A DNA stretch of 11,613 bases from Gammaproteobacteria bacterium (GCA_003228965.1 QIGP01000348.1:1-11613); one strand, 5' to 3'; shown: positions 1 to 7,357, counted from the first letter of the stretch. The notes: generated by a model from the sequence alone, not told the origin. Numbers and translations: made by a program.

Positions 1-162
1 CTTACTACCGATATCGACCAGGAAATACCGGCTCGATTGTATGCCGCCGTCGCTCAGATATTGACCTGGGTGTATCAATTAAAACATGTCCGTCGCGAAG
101 GTGGCCTGGAGCCTGAGGCGCCTACCGTGGACTACAAAGAACAACCCGATGACAAGGTTTAA
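1..162 (+). CDS. flhB: Flagellar export protein FlhB, C-terminal fragment
   Basis: The frame is open from base 1 to a TAA at 160-162 and encodes the last 53 residues of a longer protein. The segment EIPARLYAAVAQILTWVYQL matches the end of the cytoplasmic domain of FlhB, the export-apparatus switch protein of the flagellar type III secretion system, where an EIP-x-x-LY-x-AVA-x-(I/V)L-x-x-VYQLK pattern is typical. The autocleavage site (NPTH) and the membrane domain lie outside the window. The last 20 or so residues are charged and poorly conserved, as usual for FlhB tails. flhA starts 3 bp after the stop, and the AAGG at 154-157 inside this gene is probably its ribosome binding site, which implies translational coupling. 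Identification rests on the conserved tail and on flhA following directly. Confidence 0.9.
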   Translation, partial: LTTDIDQEIPARLYAAVAQILTWVYQLKHVRREGGLEPEAPTVDYKEQPDDKV

Positions 163-164
163 TC

Positions 165-2249
165 ATGAATAAACTGCCTGATTTCATTAGCCTCATACAA
201 GCAAGTATCAGAGGCCTTGGAGCGCCGGTATTGCTCATGATGTTGCTCGCCATGATGATTTTACCGCTTCCGCCCTTGGCTCTCGACGCGTTGTTTAGTT
301 TCAATATCGCATTGTCACTGGTCATCGTACTCGCTGTTGTGTATGTCGGCCGCCCATTGGAGCTTTCTGTCTTTCCAACCGTTCTGCTCGTTGTGACCTT
401 GCTACGTCTTGCATTGAACATAGCTTCAACCCGTGTTGTGCTTCTCGAAGGACATACTGGTACAGGTGCAGCCGGCAAAGTGATCGAAGCGTTCGGTGAC
501 TTTGTAGTTGGCGGAAATTACGCTGTGGGTCTTGTGGTATTCGCTATCCTCGTGATTATCAACTTTGTCGTTGTTACTAAAGGTGCCGGCAGAATTTCGG
601 AAGTCACGGCTCGATTTACGCTGGATGCCATGCCCGGTAAGCAAATGGCGATTGACGCCGATTTAAACGCTGGGGTCATTACTCAAGAAGAAGCTAAAAC
701 GCGCCGCCAGGATATTCGGGAAGAAGCCGATTTCTACGGTTCGATGGACGGCGCCAGCAAGTTTGTTCGAGGTGATGCCGTAGCCGGCATTCTGATTTTG
801 TTCATCAATATTATCGGTGGTGTGGCGGTCGGTATGGCTCAGCACGACTTGACGCTAAGCGTGGCCATGCACAACTACACCTTGCTCACCATTGGCGACG
901 GTCTGGTCGCACAAATTCCTTCATTGCTGCTGTCGTCCTCCGTCGCGATTATTGTGACGCGCGTATCGAGCATGCAGAACCTGGGCGACCAGGTGGTGGG
1001 CCAACTGTTCGGCCATACGCAGGTGTTAGCAATAACGGGCGGAATTCTGACGGTACTCGGCCTTATTCCTGGCATGCCCAACTTCGCGTTTTTAACTTTG
1101 GCGGCTCTCTGTGGAGGAGGAGCTTATCTTGTCCATAAAAGAGACTCTGCACCAGCTGTCGAAGAGCAGCCGGAACAACAAGCCAGCAGTGAGCCCGCGG
1201 AGCTTGGATGGCAGGATATTCCGCAAGTCGATGCGATTGGCCTTGAGGTTGGATATCGCCTTATTCCTCTCGTCGATCGAAATGGTGGGAACGAGCTACT
1301 TAATCGCATTAAGGGCGTGCGTAAAAAGATTTCTCAACAAATCGGTTTTCTGGTTCAACCGGTGCACGTACGCGACAATTTGGAACTTAGCCCGAACACC
1401 TATCGCGTGGTGATTATGGGAGTGCCGGTGGCGGAAGCGGAAGTGCATATCGATCGAGATCTGGCGATTAATCCAGGCCAGGTTTTTGGCAAGCTGGCCG
1501 GCATTCCCACCAAAGATCCAGCGTTTGATTTGGAGGCTGTGTGGATAGAACCTGCTCACCGTGAACACGCTCAGACGCTCGGCTATACCGTAGTCGATAC
1601 GAGCACCGTGGTCGCTACCCATTTGAGCAAACTTATTCAGCACCACGCTTCGGATTTATTTGGCAATCAGGAAGCCCAGCAACTGTTGGATAGGGTGGCG
1701 GAGACCTCACCGAAGCTGGTCGAAGATCTTGTACCTAAGAGTTTGCCTATGAGCGTTTTACTTAAAGTACTTCAGTCGTTGCTCAACGAAAAAATTCCGC
1801 TTCGCAATATGCACAAAATTGTCGAAACTTTGGCGGCCACGGCTACACATAGTCAGGATCCTGACACTTTGGTCGGGCAGGTTCGGATTGCTCTTGGACG
1901 ATCTATTGTTCAACAAATCAGTGGCTTACGAGAAGAACTGCCTGTACTGACGCTCGATCCGGAGTTGGCACAGTTATTGCAAAATTCATTACAAACACCG
2001 TCCGCCGATGGCAGTAGCTACGGAGGACCGGGATTTGAACCGGACCTGGTAGAGCGTGTTCATAGCGCTTTGAAAGATGGAGCTAAACGCCAGGAGGCCG
2101 CAGGTGAAACGCCAGTACTGTTAGTAGAACCAAGACTGCGATCCTGGTTTGCACGACTGGCCAGGCACTCGCTGCCGAATTTGAACGTGTTGGCATTCAA
2201 TGAAGTGCCAGACGACAAACCGATTCGAATGGTAGCAACGGTAGGTTAG
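165..2249 (+). CDS. flhA: Flagellar export gate protein FlhA
   Basis: A 694-residue protein of normal length for FlhA, the nonameric ring protein of the flagellar type III export gate that hands chaperone-substrate complexes to the membrane channel. The N-terminal half (about residues 20-325) holds several hydrophobic segments. The FHIPEP family signature runs from about R143 to M164 and includes RISEVTARF and DAMPGKQM. It is followed by the charged FHIPEP loop with DADLNAGVI and REEADFYGSMDGA. After a linker near residue 330 the soluble C-terminal domain (about 345-694) begins, with the DIPQVDAIGLEVGYRLIPLV motif. The ATG at 165 lies 3 bp after the flhB stop with AAGG (154-157) at suitable spacing. 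No frameshift or missing block was seen. The next gene, flhF, starts 49 bp downstream. Confidence 0.98.
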   Translation: MNKLPDFISLIQASIRGLGAPVLLMMLLAMMILPLPPLALDALFSFNIALSLVIVLAVVYVGRPLELSVFPTVLLVVTLLRLALNIASTRVVLLEGHTGTGAAGKVIEAFGDFVVGGNYAVGLVVFAILVIINFVVVTKGAGRISEVTARFTLDAMPGKQMAIDADLNAGVITQEEAKTRRQDIREEADFYGSMDGASKFVRGDAVAGILILFINIIGGVAVGMAQHDLTLSVAMHNYTLLTIGDGLVAQIPSLLLSSSVAIIVTRVSSMQNLGDQVVGQLFGHTQVLAITGGILTVLGLIPGMPNFAFLTLAALCGGGAYLVHKRDSAPAVEEQPEQQASSEPAELGWQDIPQVDAIGLEVGYRLIPLVDRNGGNELLNRIKGVRKKISQQIGFLVQPVHVRDNLELSPNTYRVVIMGVPVAEAEVHIDRDLAINPGQVFGKLAGIPTKDPAFDLEAVWIEPAHREHAQTLGYTVVDTSTVVATHLSKLIQHHASDLFGNQEAQQLLDRVAETSPKLVEDLVPKSLPMSVLLKVLQSLLNEKIPLRNMHKIVETLAATATHSQDPDTLVGQVRIALGRSIVQQISGLREELPVLTLDPELAQLLQNSLQTPSADGSSYGGPGFEPDLVERVHSALKDGAKRQEAAGETPVLLVEPRLRSWFARLARHSLPNLNVLAFNEVPDDKPIRMVATVG

Positions 2250-2288
2250 TTCACGGACAGGACGCCTAACAACAAGAAGATAATGGCT

Positions 2289-2292
2289 AGGA
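2289..2292 (+). promoter_or_regulatory. Ribosome binding site of flhF
   Basis: AGGA ends 6 bases before the ATG at 2299 and fixes that start. It lies in the 49-bp flhA-flhF gap, where no sigma-54 or sigma-28 promoter was recognised. Cotranscription with flhA is the simplest reading. Confidence 0.6.
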
Positions 2293-2298
2293 TGATTT

Positions 2299-3633
2299 AT
2301 GAAAATTAAGCGGTTTGTAGCGAACAACATGCGCCAAGCATTGCAGTGTGTACGTAAGGAACAAGGACCTGACGCTGTCATACTTTCCAATCGAAGGGTT
2401 GATGGTGGAATTGAAGTTGTTGCAGCGGTCGACTATGACGAAACCTTGATGTCTCCTGCCGTGACAGGTAGTAACGGCGTACAGGAGCAGGAGACTGAGC
2501 TCTTCGTGGGTGATGATCGCTTCAGCCAGGATAACCTGGAACGCAATAGCTTTGATCACAATGAATTAGAAGCGGGCTCGACGCTGTTTGGCGACGAGCT
2601 TCAATACGATTTCGAGCCTCCAGAAGCCGAAATTTTTTTGGATGATGGACCATTGTCGAGCGCCACGGACGGCGCCAAATGGTCGCGCGAATCAGCTCTT
2701 GGGGCGATACGCGAAGAAATTAACGGAATGCGTACGCTACTTGAAGATCAGCTGTCGAGCATGGCCTGGAAAGACGAGATCAAACGCGACCCGTTTACGA
2801 TAAACGTACTTCGACGCTATGCCGCGATGGGAATCGACCCGGATATTGCGCGGGCAATTACGGAGAAGACAGCGGCGCCTGAAGACGACGGTAATTGTCT
2901 GGAACAGGCCACCCAGGCACTGGCTTCGTCCTTGCCTCTCTTGGATGACAGCGTGCTGGATCAGGGCGGCGTTATCGCGGTAATTGGCCCGACTGGCGTT
3001 GGTAAAACTACAAGTATTGCAAAACTCGCTGCTCGATTTGCCTTGCGCCACGGTCGCGAACAGGTCGCGCTAGTGAGCACGGACAGCTTTCGAATAGGCG
3101 CGCAGGAACAGCTTGCAACGTTTGCCCAGATTTTGGATGTCCCTATTCACAGAGTAACCGACAGGGCGGAACTTGGCACACTGCTTCACAGTCTTGCTGA
3201 CAAGAAGTTGGTGCTGATCGATACGGCCGGAGTGAGCCAGCGGGTCGAAGGCTTGTCTCAACATCTCAGAGCCTTTAATCCTGACGGTACAAAAATCAAA
3301 ACCTACCTCGCTCTTGCGACGAATGGTCACTCGCAGACTCTCGACGAAGTGATACGCAAGTTCAGCTGCGTTCCTCTCAACGGCTGCATTTTGACAAAAA
3401 TCGATGAAGCGGCCTGTCTTGGCGCGGCTTTCTCTGCCGTGATTCGACATGAACTTCCCATAGCGTTCCTGGCTAACGGCCAACGCGTACCGGAAGACCT
3501 TCACATTGCCGCAGGCAGAAGCGTAGCTATGGTCAACTACGCCACCCGACTCATGCGTGAGTCCGGTCAGTTCCTTGGTGACGAATTTATGGCCAGAAAC
3601 TACGGAGAGGTACGCACTCATGCCTATGCATAA
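2299..3633 (+). CDS. flhF: Flagellar SRP-like GTPase FlhF
   Basis: A 444-residue SRP-type GTPase that marks the cell pole for assembly of the first flagellar parts. The N-terminal B domain begins with MKIKRFVANNMRQALQ and DAVILSNRRVDGGIEVVAA, both characteristic of FlhF. An acidic, low-conservation stretch (about residues 50-130) follows, then the helical N domain. The G domain carries G1 GPTGVGKT at 230-237, the SRP-family motif STDSFRIGAQEQL, G3 DTAG at 308-311, and G4 TKID at 366-369 followed by EAACLGAAF. These motifs imply an active GTPase. Length is in the family's range. The 3' end overlaps the flhG start by 14 bp, consistent with the paired FlhF-FlhG system in which the ATPase FlhG restrains FlhF. 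Confidence 0.97.
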   Translation: MKIKRFVANNMRQALQCVRKEQGPDAVILSNRRVDGGIEVVAAVDYDETLMSPAVTGSNGVQEQETELFVGDDRFSQDNLERNSFDHNELEAGSTLFGDELQYDFEPPEAEIFLDDGPLSSATDGAKWSRESALGAIREEINGMRTLLEDQLSSMAWKDEIKRDPFTINVLRRYAAMGIDPDIARAITEKTAAPEDDGNCLEQATQALASSLPLLDDSVLDQGGVIAVIGPTGVGKTTSIAKLAARFALRHGREQVALVSTDSFRIGAQEQLATFAQILDVPIHRVTDRAELGTLLHSLADKKLVLIDTAGVSQRVEGLSQHLRAFNPDGTKIKTYLALATNGHSQTLDEVIRKFSCVPLNGCILTKIDEAACLGAAFSAVIRHELPIAFLANGQRVPEDLHIAAGRSVAMVNYATRLMRESGQFLGDEFMARNYGEVRTHAYA

Positions 3634-4507
3634 GTTTCCAGTGGACCAAGCGGCGGGTCTTAGAAAGAGTGTCGCCGAGCGACCCGTTCGAGTGATTGCC
3701 ATAACAGGTGGTAAGGGCGGCGTTGGTAAAACTGTAGTTTCAATCAATGTGGCCATGGCGCTCGCGGCACAAAATAGACGCGTTGTTTTGATGGACGCGG
3801 ACTTGAGTCTTGCCAATATCGACGTGTGCCTTGGCTTACAGGCTGAGCGCAACTTATCCCACGTAATGGAAGGTTCTTGCACGCTGGATGACATTATTCT
3901 TGATGGACCAGGCGGTATTAAAGTAGTACCTGCATCGTCAGGCGTTAAACAACTTTCCGATACTACGCCTGCTCAAAACAGCGGGTTAATATGGGCGTTT
4001 AGCGAAATGAGCACGCCGGTAGACGATCTGGTGATTGACACAGCGGCAGGCATTGTCGACAGCGTAATACGCTTCAGTGCGGCAGCGCAGGAAGTTGTCG
4101 TCGTTGTGTGTGATGAACCTGCGTCTATCACCGATGCCTACGCACTCATCAAAGTACTCAGTCGCGATCACGGCGTAAAGAAATTTAATATATTGTCAAA
4201 CAAAACGCGTGGCGCGGTTGACGGACGGCAGCTGTTTGCAAAACTGAGTGCCGTCGCGGAGCGTTTTCTCGATGTAAACCTTGCCTACGTTGGTCACGTG
4301 CCACAAGACTCCAGTATCCGTAAATCGATTCAACGTCAATGTGCTGTGGTCGATCAGTATCCGACTAGCCGGGCCGCCAAAGCGTTCCACGACATTGCTC
4401 ACACGGTCAGTCGATGGCCGGCGTCGACTCTACCGAATGGTAACATCGAATTTTTTGCCGAGCGTCTGGTAGCGGCACTTCCACAAAGGAGTGCGGCACA
4501 ATGGTAG
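3620..4507 (+). CDS. flhG: Flagellar number regulator FlhG/FleN, MinD-like ATPase
   Basis: A 295-residue ParA/MinD-type ATPase that limits the number of polar flagella, acting on FlhF and, in relatives, on the master regulator FleQ. The start chosen is the ATG at 3620, preceded by GAGAGG at 3605-3610; the frame is open back to an ATG at 3557 but that would add 21 residues inside flhF without a good ribosome site. With this start residues 9-15 read DQAAGLR, matching the FlhG N-terminal DQAxxLR motif that stimulates FlhF GTPase activity. The deviant Walker A GGKGGVGKT is at 30-38, followed by the DADLSLANIDVCLGL segment and DLVIDTAAG. The tail (NIEFFAERLVAAL) may form the amphipathic membrane-targeting helix of this family. 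The gene overlaps flhF by 14 bp and fliA by 7 bp. ATG at 3626 is an alternative start. Confidence 0.95.
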   Translation: MPMHKFPVDQAAGLRKSVAERPVRVIAITGGKGGVGKTVVSINVAMALAAQNRRVVLMDADLSLANIDVCLGLQAERNLSHVMEGSCTLDDIILDGPGGIKVVPASSGVKQLSDTTPAQNSGLIWAFSEMSTPVDDLVIDTAAGIVDSVIRFSAAAQEVVVVVCDEPASITDAYALIKVLSRDHGVKKFNILSNKTRGAVDGRQLFAKLSAVAERFLDVNLAYVGHVPQDSSIRKSIQRQCAVVDQYPTSRAAKAFHDIAHTVSRWPASTLPNGNIEFFAERLVAALPQRSAAQW

Positions 4508-5223
4508 CGAACTCAGCTTACATACAAAACATGGACGTCTCCCAGGACGACCTGGTCCTGCAGAATGCCGAATTGGTCAAACGTATTGCCTACCATCTGG
4601 TCAGCCGCCTTGCTGGTAACGTTGACGTTGACGATCTTATTCAAGCCGGGATGATTGGTCTGCTCGAAGCGTCGCGTAAATATGACGCATCCAGAGGCGC
4701 TAACTTCCAGACGTTTGCGGGTATTCGCATTCGTGGTGCCATGTTGGATGAAGTTCGGCGGTCCGACTGGACGCCGCGGTCTGTTTATCAAAAACTACGC
4801 AAGGTTACCGAGGCGGTCAGAGCGGTGGAAATGCGCCACGGCCGTAACGCTCGAGAGATAGAAGTGGCTGAAGAGCTTGATCTAACCATTGACGAGTATC
4901 ATAAAGTTCTTCGGGACGCGACCACGTGCAGGCTCTTTTCTCTTGAGCAGACTCAAGGGGAGGGCAGTCATACACAGCCTTCCGGAGAAATTGAGCCTGG
5001 TCCACAAGAGAGTGCTGCCAATGCTGAATTTCGCACTGCGTTGGCAGAAGCCATTGAAAAGCTTCCCGAGCGCGAGGGTCTGGTGTTATCTCTTTACTAC
5101 GACGAAGAACTAAATCTTCGAGAAATAGGTGAGGTTCTCGGTGTTAGCGAATCGCGGATTTCGCAAATTCACAGTAAGGCCGTTATCCGCTTGCGAGCCC
5201 GGCTTGGGGAATGGACTTCATAG
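4501..5223 (+). CDS. fliA: Flagellar sigma factor FliA (sigma-28, RpoF)
   Basis: A 240-residue sigma factor that directs RNA polymerase to late flagellar genes (flagellin, stator, chemotaxis). Region 2 is clear: DLIQAGMIGLLEASRKYD, then NFQTFAGIRIRGAMLDEVRR and the DWTPRSV motif typical of FliA. Region 3 contains HGRNAREIEVAEEL. Region 4 has a helix-turn-helix at about residues 207-236 (REIGEVLGVSESRISQIHSK). The ATG at 4501 is preceded by AAAGGAG ending at 4491; the first bases, ATGGTAG, also contain the flhG stop, so translation is coupled. A second methionine at codon 11 is a less likely start. The likely target in this window is the sigma-28-like promoter at 9101-9127 ahead of motA. Confidence 0.97.
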   Translation: MVANSAYIQNMDVSQDDLVLQNAELVKRIAYHLVSRLAGNVDVDDLIQAGMIGLLEASRKYDASRGANFQTFAGIRIRGAMLDEVRRSDWTPRSVYQKLRKVTEAVRAVEMRHGRNAREIEVAEELDLTIDEYHKVLRDATTCRLFSLEQTQGEGSHTQPSGEIEPGPQESAANAEFRTALAEAIEKLPEREGLVLSLYYDEELNLREIGEVLGVSESRISQIHSKAVIRLRARLGEWTS

Positions 5224-5232
5224 GCACTCAAT

Positions 5233-5403
5233 ATGAGCGAGATTTCCGACATTCGACCAACCTGCCCGATTGTTCCGGTTAAACGGCGCGACAAGGAATC
5301 GGCGAACCAGGAACGATTGCCTCGTAAGCCCAAAAAACGACCCCCTACGTCAGCTGGCGACGGCGATGATTCGCCGTCGCCGCTTATTGATGAGTATGTC
5401 TAA
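5233..5403 (+). CDS. Small conserved-looking flagellar-locus protein, function unknown
   Basis: A 56-residue open frame from ATG 5233 to TAA 5401-5403. AGG at 5222-5224 precedes the start by 8 bases. The protein is hydrophilic with no membrane segment. It opens MSEISDIRPTCPIVPVKRR, continues through a basic, proline-rich middle (PRKPKKRPPTSAG) into an acidic stretch (GDGDD), and ends in LIDEYV. The family was not recognised and no function can be read from it. It follows fliA by 9 bp, and its TAA overlaps the next gene's ATG as TAATG, so all three are probably translated from one transcript. Codon-phased composition and this tight packing argue for a real gene. It could be a short disordered partner peptide, but that is a guess. 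Confidence 0.7.
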   Translation: MSEISDIRPTCPIVPVKRRDKESANQERLPRKPKKRPPTSAGDGDDSPSPLIDEYV

Positions 5404-5918
5404 TGACCAGTATTTTTTCATTTACTTTGTTCGCAGGATACGCCGCCGTGATTTTAAGCCTGGCAGGTTTCGCGGTATTGCTTAGATCCATGCTCACGCA
5501 GGCTACACATATGCGTGAGCAAAAGAGTGTTTTCACGCAATTGCACGCTCATATAACACAGTGCGCGAAAGAACAAATCGCCTCACACGACCAAATTATT
5601 AGCTTGAAAGAGCAATGTGCCAGTCTTCATGCGCGCCAGCAAATGGTAGAGAAACACGGGTCTGATACGCAGCGTATCGACTTGGCCATGCGTATGCTTA
5701 AGCGCGGTACGGGTGACACGGCAACTCTTCACGATCTTGGTTTAAGCGCAAGCGAAATTAAGCTGTTGCTCCGCCTTCACAGCACACCAGCTCAGAGACA
5801 CCGGCCCGTTGAAAATATTGCGGAGGCCGTAAAGCGCAAAGCAGTACGTGCGGTGGTCCCCGTTTCGGCTGCAATTTCAACTCAGGGACAAGCGTTAGCC
5901 CAGCTCTTTGAGAATTAA
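5403..5918 (+). CDS. DUF2802 domain protein, single-span membrane/coiled-coil
   Basis: A 171-residue protein. Residues about 8-28 form one hydrophobic N-terminal membrane segment (FAGYAAVILSLAGFAVLL), followed by a long helical, probably coiled-coil stretch (about 30-85). Next comes a short helix-turn-helix-like block near residues 95-125 (DLAMRMLKRGTGDTATLHDLGLSASEIKLLLRLH), in two parts around the G-x-x-x-x-x-L-x-x-LGLS core, which is the hallmark of DUF2802. In Pseudomonas and Shewanella relatives this family lies just after cheW at the end of the flagellar-chemotaxis cluster, but no precise role is known to me. The start overlaps the preceding stop (TAATG) with no good ribosome site of its own, so translation is probably coupled. 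It is the last gene of the plus-strand run. Confidence 0.8.
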   Translation: MTSIFSFTLFAGYAAVILSLAGFAVLLRSMLTQATHMREQKSVFTQLHAHITQCAKEQIASHDQIISLKEQCASLHARQQMVEKHGSDTQRIDLAMRMLKRGTGDTATLHDLGLSASEIKLLLRLHSTPAQRHRPVENIAEAVKRKAVRAVVPVSAAISTQGQALAQLFEN

Positions 5919-5942
5919 GAGGCCGTGTAAAAACAATTCCCT

Positions 5943-6048
5943 GTCATTGAACCGGCAGACCGCGGGTGTGGCAATCTCCGTCCGGGTGCTATGGATTCAA
6001 TCAGTTGTGCCACGTTACGAGATTGCCGCGCCCTTCGGGCTCAATGAC
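5943..6048. repeat. Palindromic module 1 of the MITE-like element
   Basis: Outer arms GTCATTG (5943-5949) and CAATGAC (6042-6048) are inverted copies. Inner arms GGCAATCTC (5970-5978) and GAGATTGCC (6019-6027) are also exact inverted copies, so the single strand could fold into a two-tier stem. Two blocks recur in module 2: the 21 bp at 5962-5982 (identical to 6081-6101) and the 24 bp at 6019-6042 (identical to 6144-6167). The second block contains the small hairpin GCCCTTCGGGC. Confidence 0.8.
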
Positions 6049-6061
6049 CTACCGTAACCCC

Positions 6062-6192
6062 GTCATTGCGAAGCCGCGAAGCGGGTGTGGCAATCTCCGT
6101 CAGGTTGTCGCGAACTCAATTAGTTACTCCGCCGTAATGTTAAGAGATTGCCGCGCCCTTCGGGCTCGATATCCTACTTCGAGCGCAATGAC
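6062..6192. repeat. Palindromic module 2 of the MITE-like element
   Basis: Same plan as module 1: GTCATTG (6062-6068) with CAATGAC (6186-6192), and GGCAATCTC (6089-6097) with GAGATTGCC (6144-6152). The loops of the two modules have diverged while the arms are identical, which suggests that the paired arms are what is conserved. The left arm continues CGAAGCCGCGAAGCGGG, itself rich in short inverted pieces. Confidence 0.8.
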
Positions 6193-6270
6193 GTAGTATT
6201 CTCGGGCTCACAATGACGATGGGAGGGTTTTTACACAGATTCCTAAGGGAACCTTTGAACCCGGACTGGC

Positions 6271-6705
6271 TTATTCCGGCGAGATAATCAGGGTTATCAA
6301 TCTATCGTTCGACTGAACAGTCGCCGGCAGTTTAAGTGGAACACTAACGCCACAGTTTATTGGTTGATCTCGATGAGATCCGGTTTGTTGAGCATCCGAC
6401 GACCAGTGACTTACCGGCATCGCTTGCGATCCGTCTGCGTTATAGGTCATTACATACAGTGACACTTTCTGTGCCTTGTTCATATCCAGGCACAGGTATT
6501 CTTGGTTGGAGCCTACAGGTGGCGTATCGCGTTTAGAGGCACTTACTTGACGCGCACGAATGGATGACGGAATTCTTAAGGATACACCAATGGATGCTAC
6601 CGACTGATTTCCCGTGTTGCCCGCGTTTACTGATACCGAAAGGCCAATACTTACTAGCACCGTCAGTACTACCATAAGCCTGAATGTCAGCGAGTGTATT
6701 TTCAC
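6271..6705 (-). CDS. Small exported protein of unknown function
   Basis: A 144-residue protein with a clear Sec signal peptide: MKIHSLTFR, a hydrophobic core MVVLTVLVSIGLSVSV, and a likely cleavage after VNA (about residue 28). There is no lipobox. The mature part, about 116 residues, contains alternating hydrophobic/polar segments (SIGVSLRIPSSI, KVSLYVMTY, RLITLIISPE), suggesting a beta-rich fold. It has just two cysteines (in YLCLDM and PINCGV), which could form one disulfide in the periplasm or outside the cell. The family was not recognised. The start is a GTG at 6705, 9 bp after the PilZ gene stop, so it is probably the fourth gene of the motA-motB-pilZ operon. A pilus, adhesin or stator-associated role would be speculation. 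Confidence 0.75.
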   Translation of the reverse strand: MKIHSLTFRLMVVLTVLVSIGLSVSVNAGNTGNQSVASIGVSLRIPSSIRARQVSASKRDTPPVGSNQEYLCLDMNKAQKVSLYVMTYNADGSQAMPVSHWSSDAQQTGSHRDQPINCGVSVPLKLPATVQSNDRLITLIISPE

Positions 6706-6714
6706 GCTCGTGTT

Positions 6715-7350
6715 TTACCCTGCAGCGGACTGGTCTTCATCTTGACCATCATCTTGGCGACGTCTAATACGTAAGTCTTCGATTTCGCGCTGTAAAGCAC
6801 GGCGAGCCAATATTTCCCTGTACCGGTCAAGAATATGCACAAAGCGAACGCCGATAACGTGTGTAAATCCGTCGGCGGGTTCTTGCATGTCGGTAACCCG
6901 TATGACTTCACCATAGGCCATAACGTGGTGGTAGTTTGGTAACACAACCATGCGCAAACACAGGTTAGTACCATGCGGCAAGGTTTCACGGCTTGCAAAT
7001 GCGACTCCGGAAGCGCTTAGGCTACAATCGCGAGCCTCACGCTGTTTAAGCGCCGGGTCGAGGTCTCGAACAGATGGTATCAAGCTTGCCAGCGTATTGA
7101 TTTTATTGTTAATCAAGTCAAGGCAACGAGCCAGGTCCTTATCATTTTTTTGCAACGCTTCAAGTGAATCCTGTAAATCGGTTTCTAGTCGGCGTAGAGT
7201 AGTCGTCGCGTTTAACTCTGCGGAGTCAACCAGCACAATGTTACTTAGTGCGCCTCGCATCTCTGTATCGGAAACGATTTCATAGTCGAGCAGGATTTGA
7301 TCCTGCACACGAAAATCTCTGCGCCGTTCGGCGCCGCTTTGATCATTCAA
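6715..7350 (-). CDS. PilZ-domain protein with helical insertion, stator operon
   Basis: A candidate c-di-GMP receptor of 211 residues. The chosen start is a TTG at 7350 because GGAGGG (7358-7363) lies 7 bases upstream and the protein then opens MNDQSGAERRRDFRV, putting the PilZ RxxxR motif at residues 10-14 as usual. An ATG at 7431 in the same frame would overlap motB by 56 bp with no good ribosome site. The second motif, at 110-115, is SLSASG, with serine where the usual D/N stands in (D/N)xSxxG. Between the two motifs lie about 95 residues, including a heptad-like helix (about 53-92, LRRLETDLQDSLEALQKND and on), so the barrel is interrupted by a coiled-coil insertion. The C-terminus is helical and charged. 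The gene sits 25 bp after motB, suggesting it tunes the stator. Confidence 0.85.
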   Translation of the reverse strand: MNDQSGAERRRDFRVQDQILLDYEIVSDTEMRGALSNIVLVDSAELNATTTLRRLETDLQDSLEALQKNDKDLARCLDLINNKINTLASLIPSVRDLDPALKQREARDCSLSASGVAFASRETLPHGTNLCLRMVVLPNYHHVMAYGEVIRVTDMQEPADGFTHVIGVRFVHILDRYREILARRALQREIEDLRIRRRQDDGQDEDQSAAG

Positions 7351-7357
7351 GGGGATA

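Larger units (their letters stand above)
5925..6236. mobile_element. MITE-like non-coding repeat element (312 bp)
   Basis: The element is bounded by a perfect 10-bp terminal inverted repeat: GTGTAAAAAC at 5925-5934 and GTTTTTACAC at 6227-6236. A second inverted pair lies just inside: GTCATTG at 5943-5949 and CAATGAC at 6211-6217. Between them are two related palindromic modules. No coding frame of note and no transposase lies inside, so if mobile it would need an enzyme supplied in trans. No target-site duplication was recognised. It starts 6 bp after the DUF2802 stop and ends 34 bp before the stop of the convergent exported-protein gene, so it nearly fills the gap and could also act as a bidirectional transcription end. 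The GTCATTG-cgaag-rich arms resemble dispersed intergenic repeats common in proteobacteria. Confidence 0.7.

Noticed and set aside
3557..3619. Upstream extension of flhG to the ATG at 3557
   Set aside because: It would lie inside flhF, lacks a good ribosome site, and adds residues ahead of the FlhG DQAxxLR motif that normally sits at the very N-terminus.
3070..3894. Long minus-strand open frame (274 codons) antisense to flhF and flhG
   Set aside because: It lies opposite two clearly conserved genes, shows no recognisable domain, and is explained by codon bias of the plus-strand genes.
5943..6192. Possible CRISPR array
   Set aside because: Just two repeat modules over 100 bp long with internal inverted arms, no regular spacers and no cas genes.
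5966..6196. 76-codon open frame inside the MITE-like element
   Set aside because: It spans the repeated palindromic modules, so its peptide repeats merely reflect the DNA repeats; no ribosome site or family was seen.
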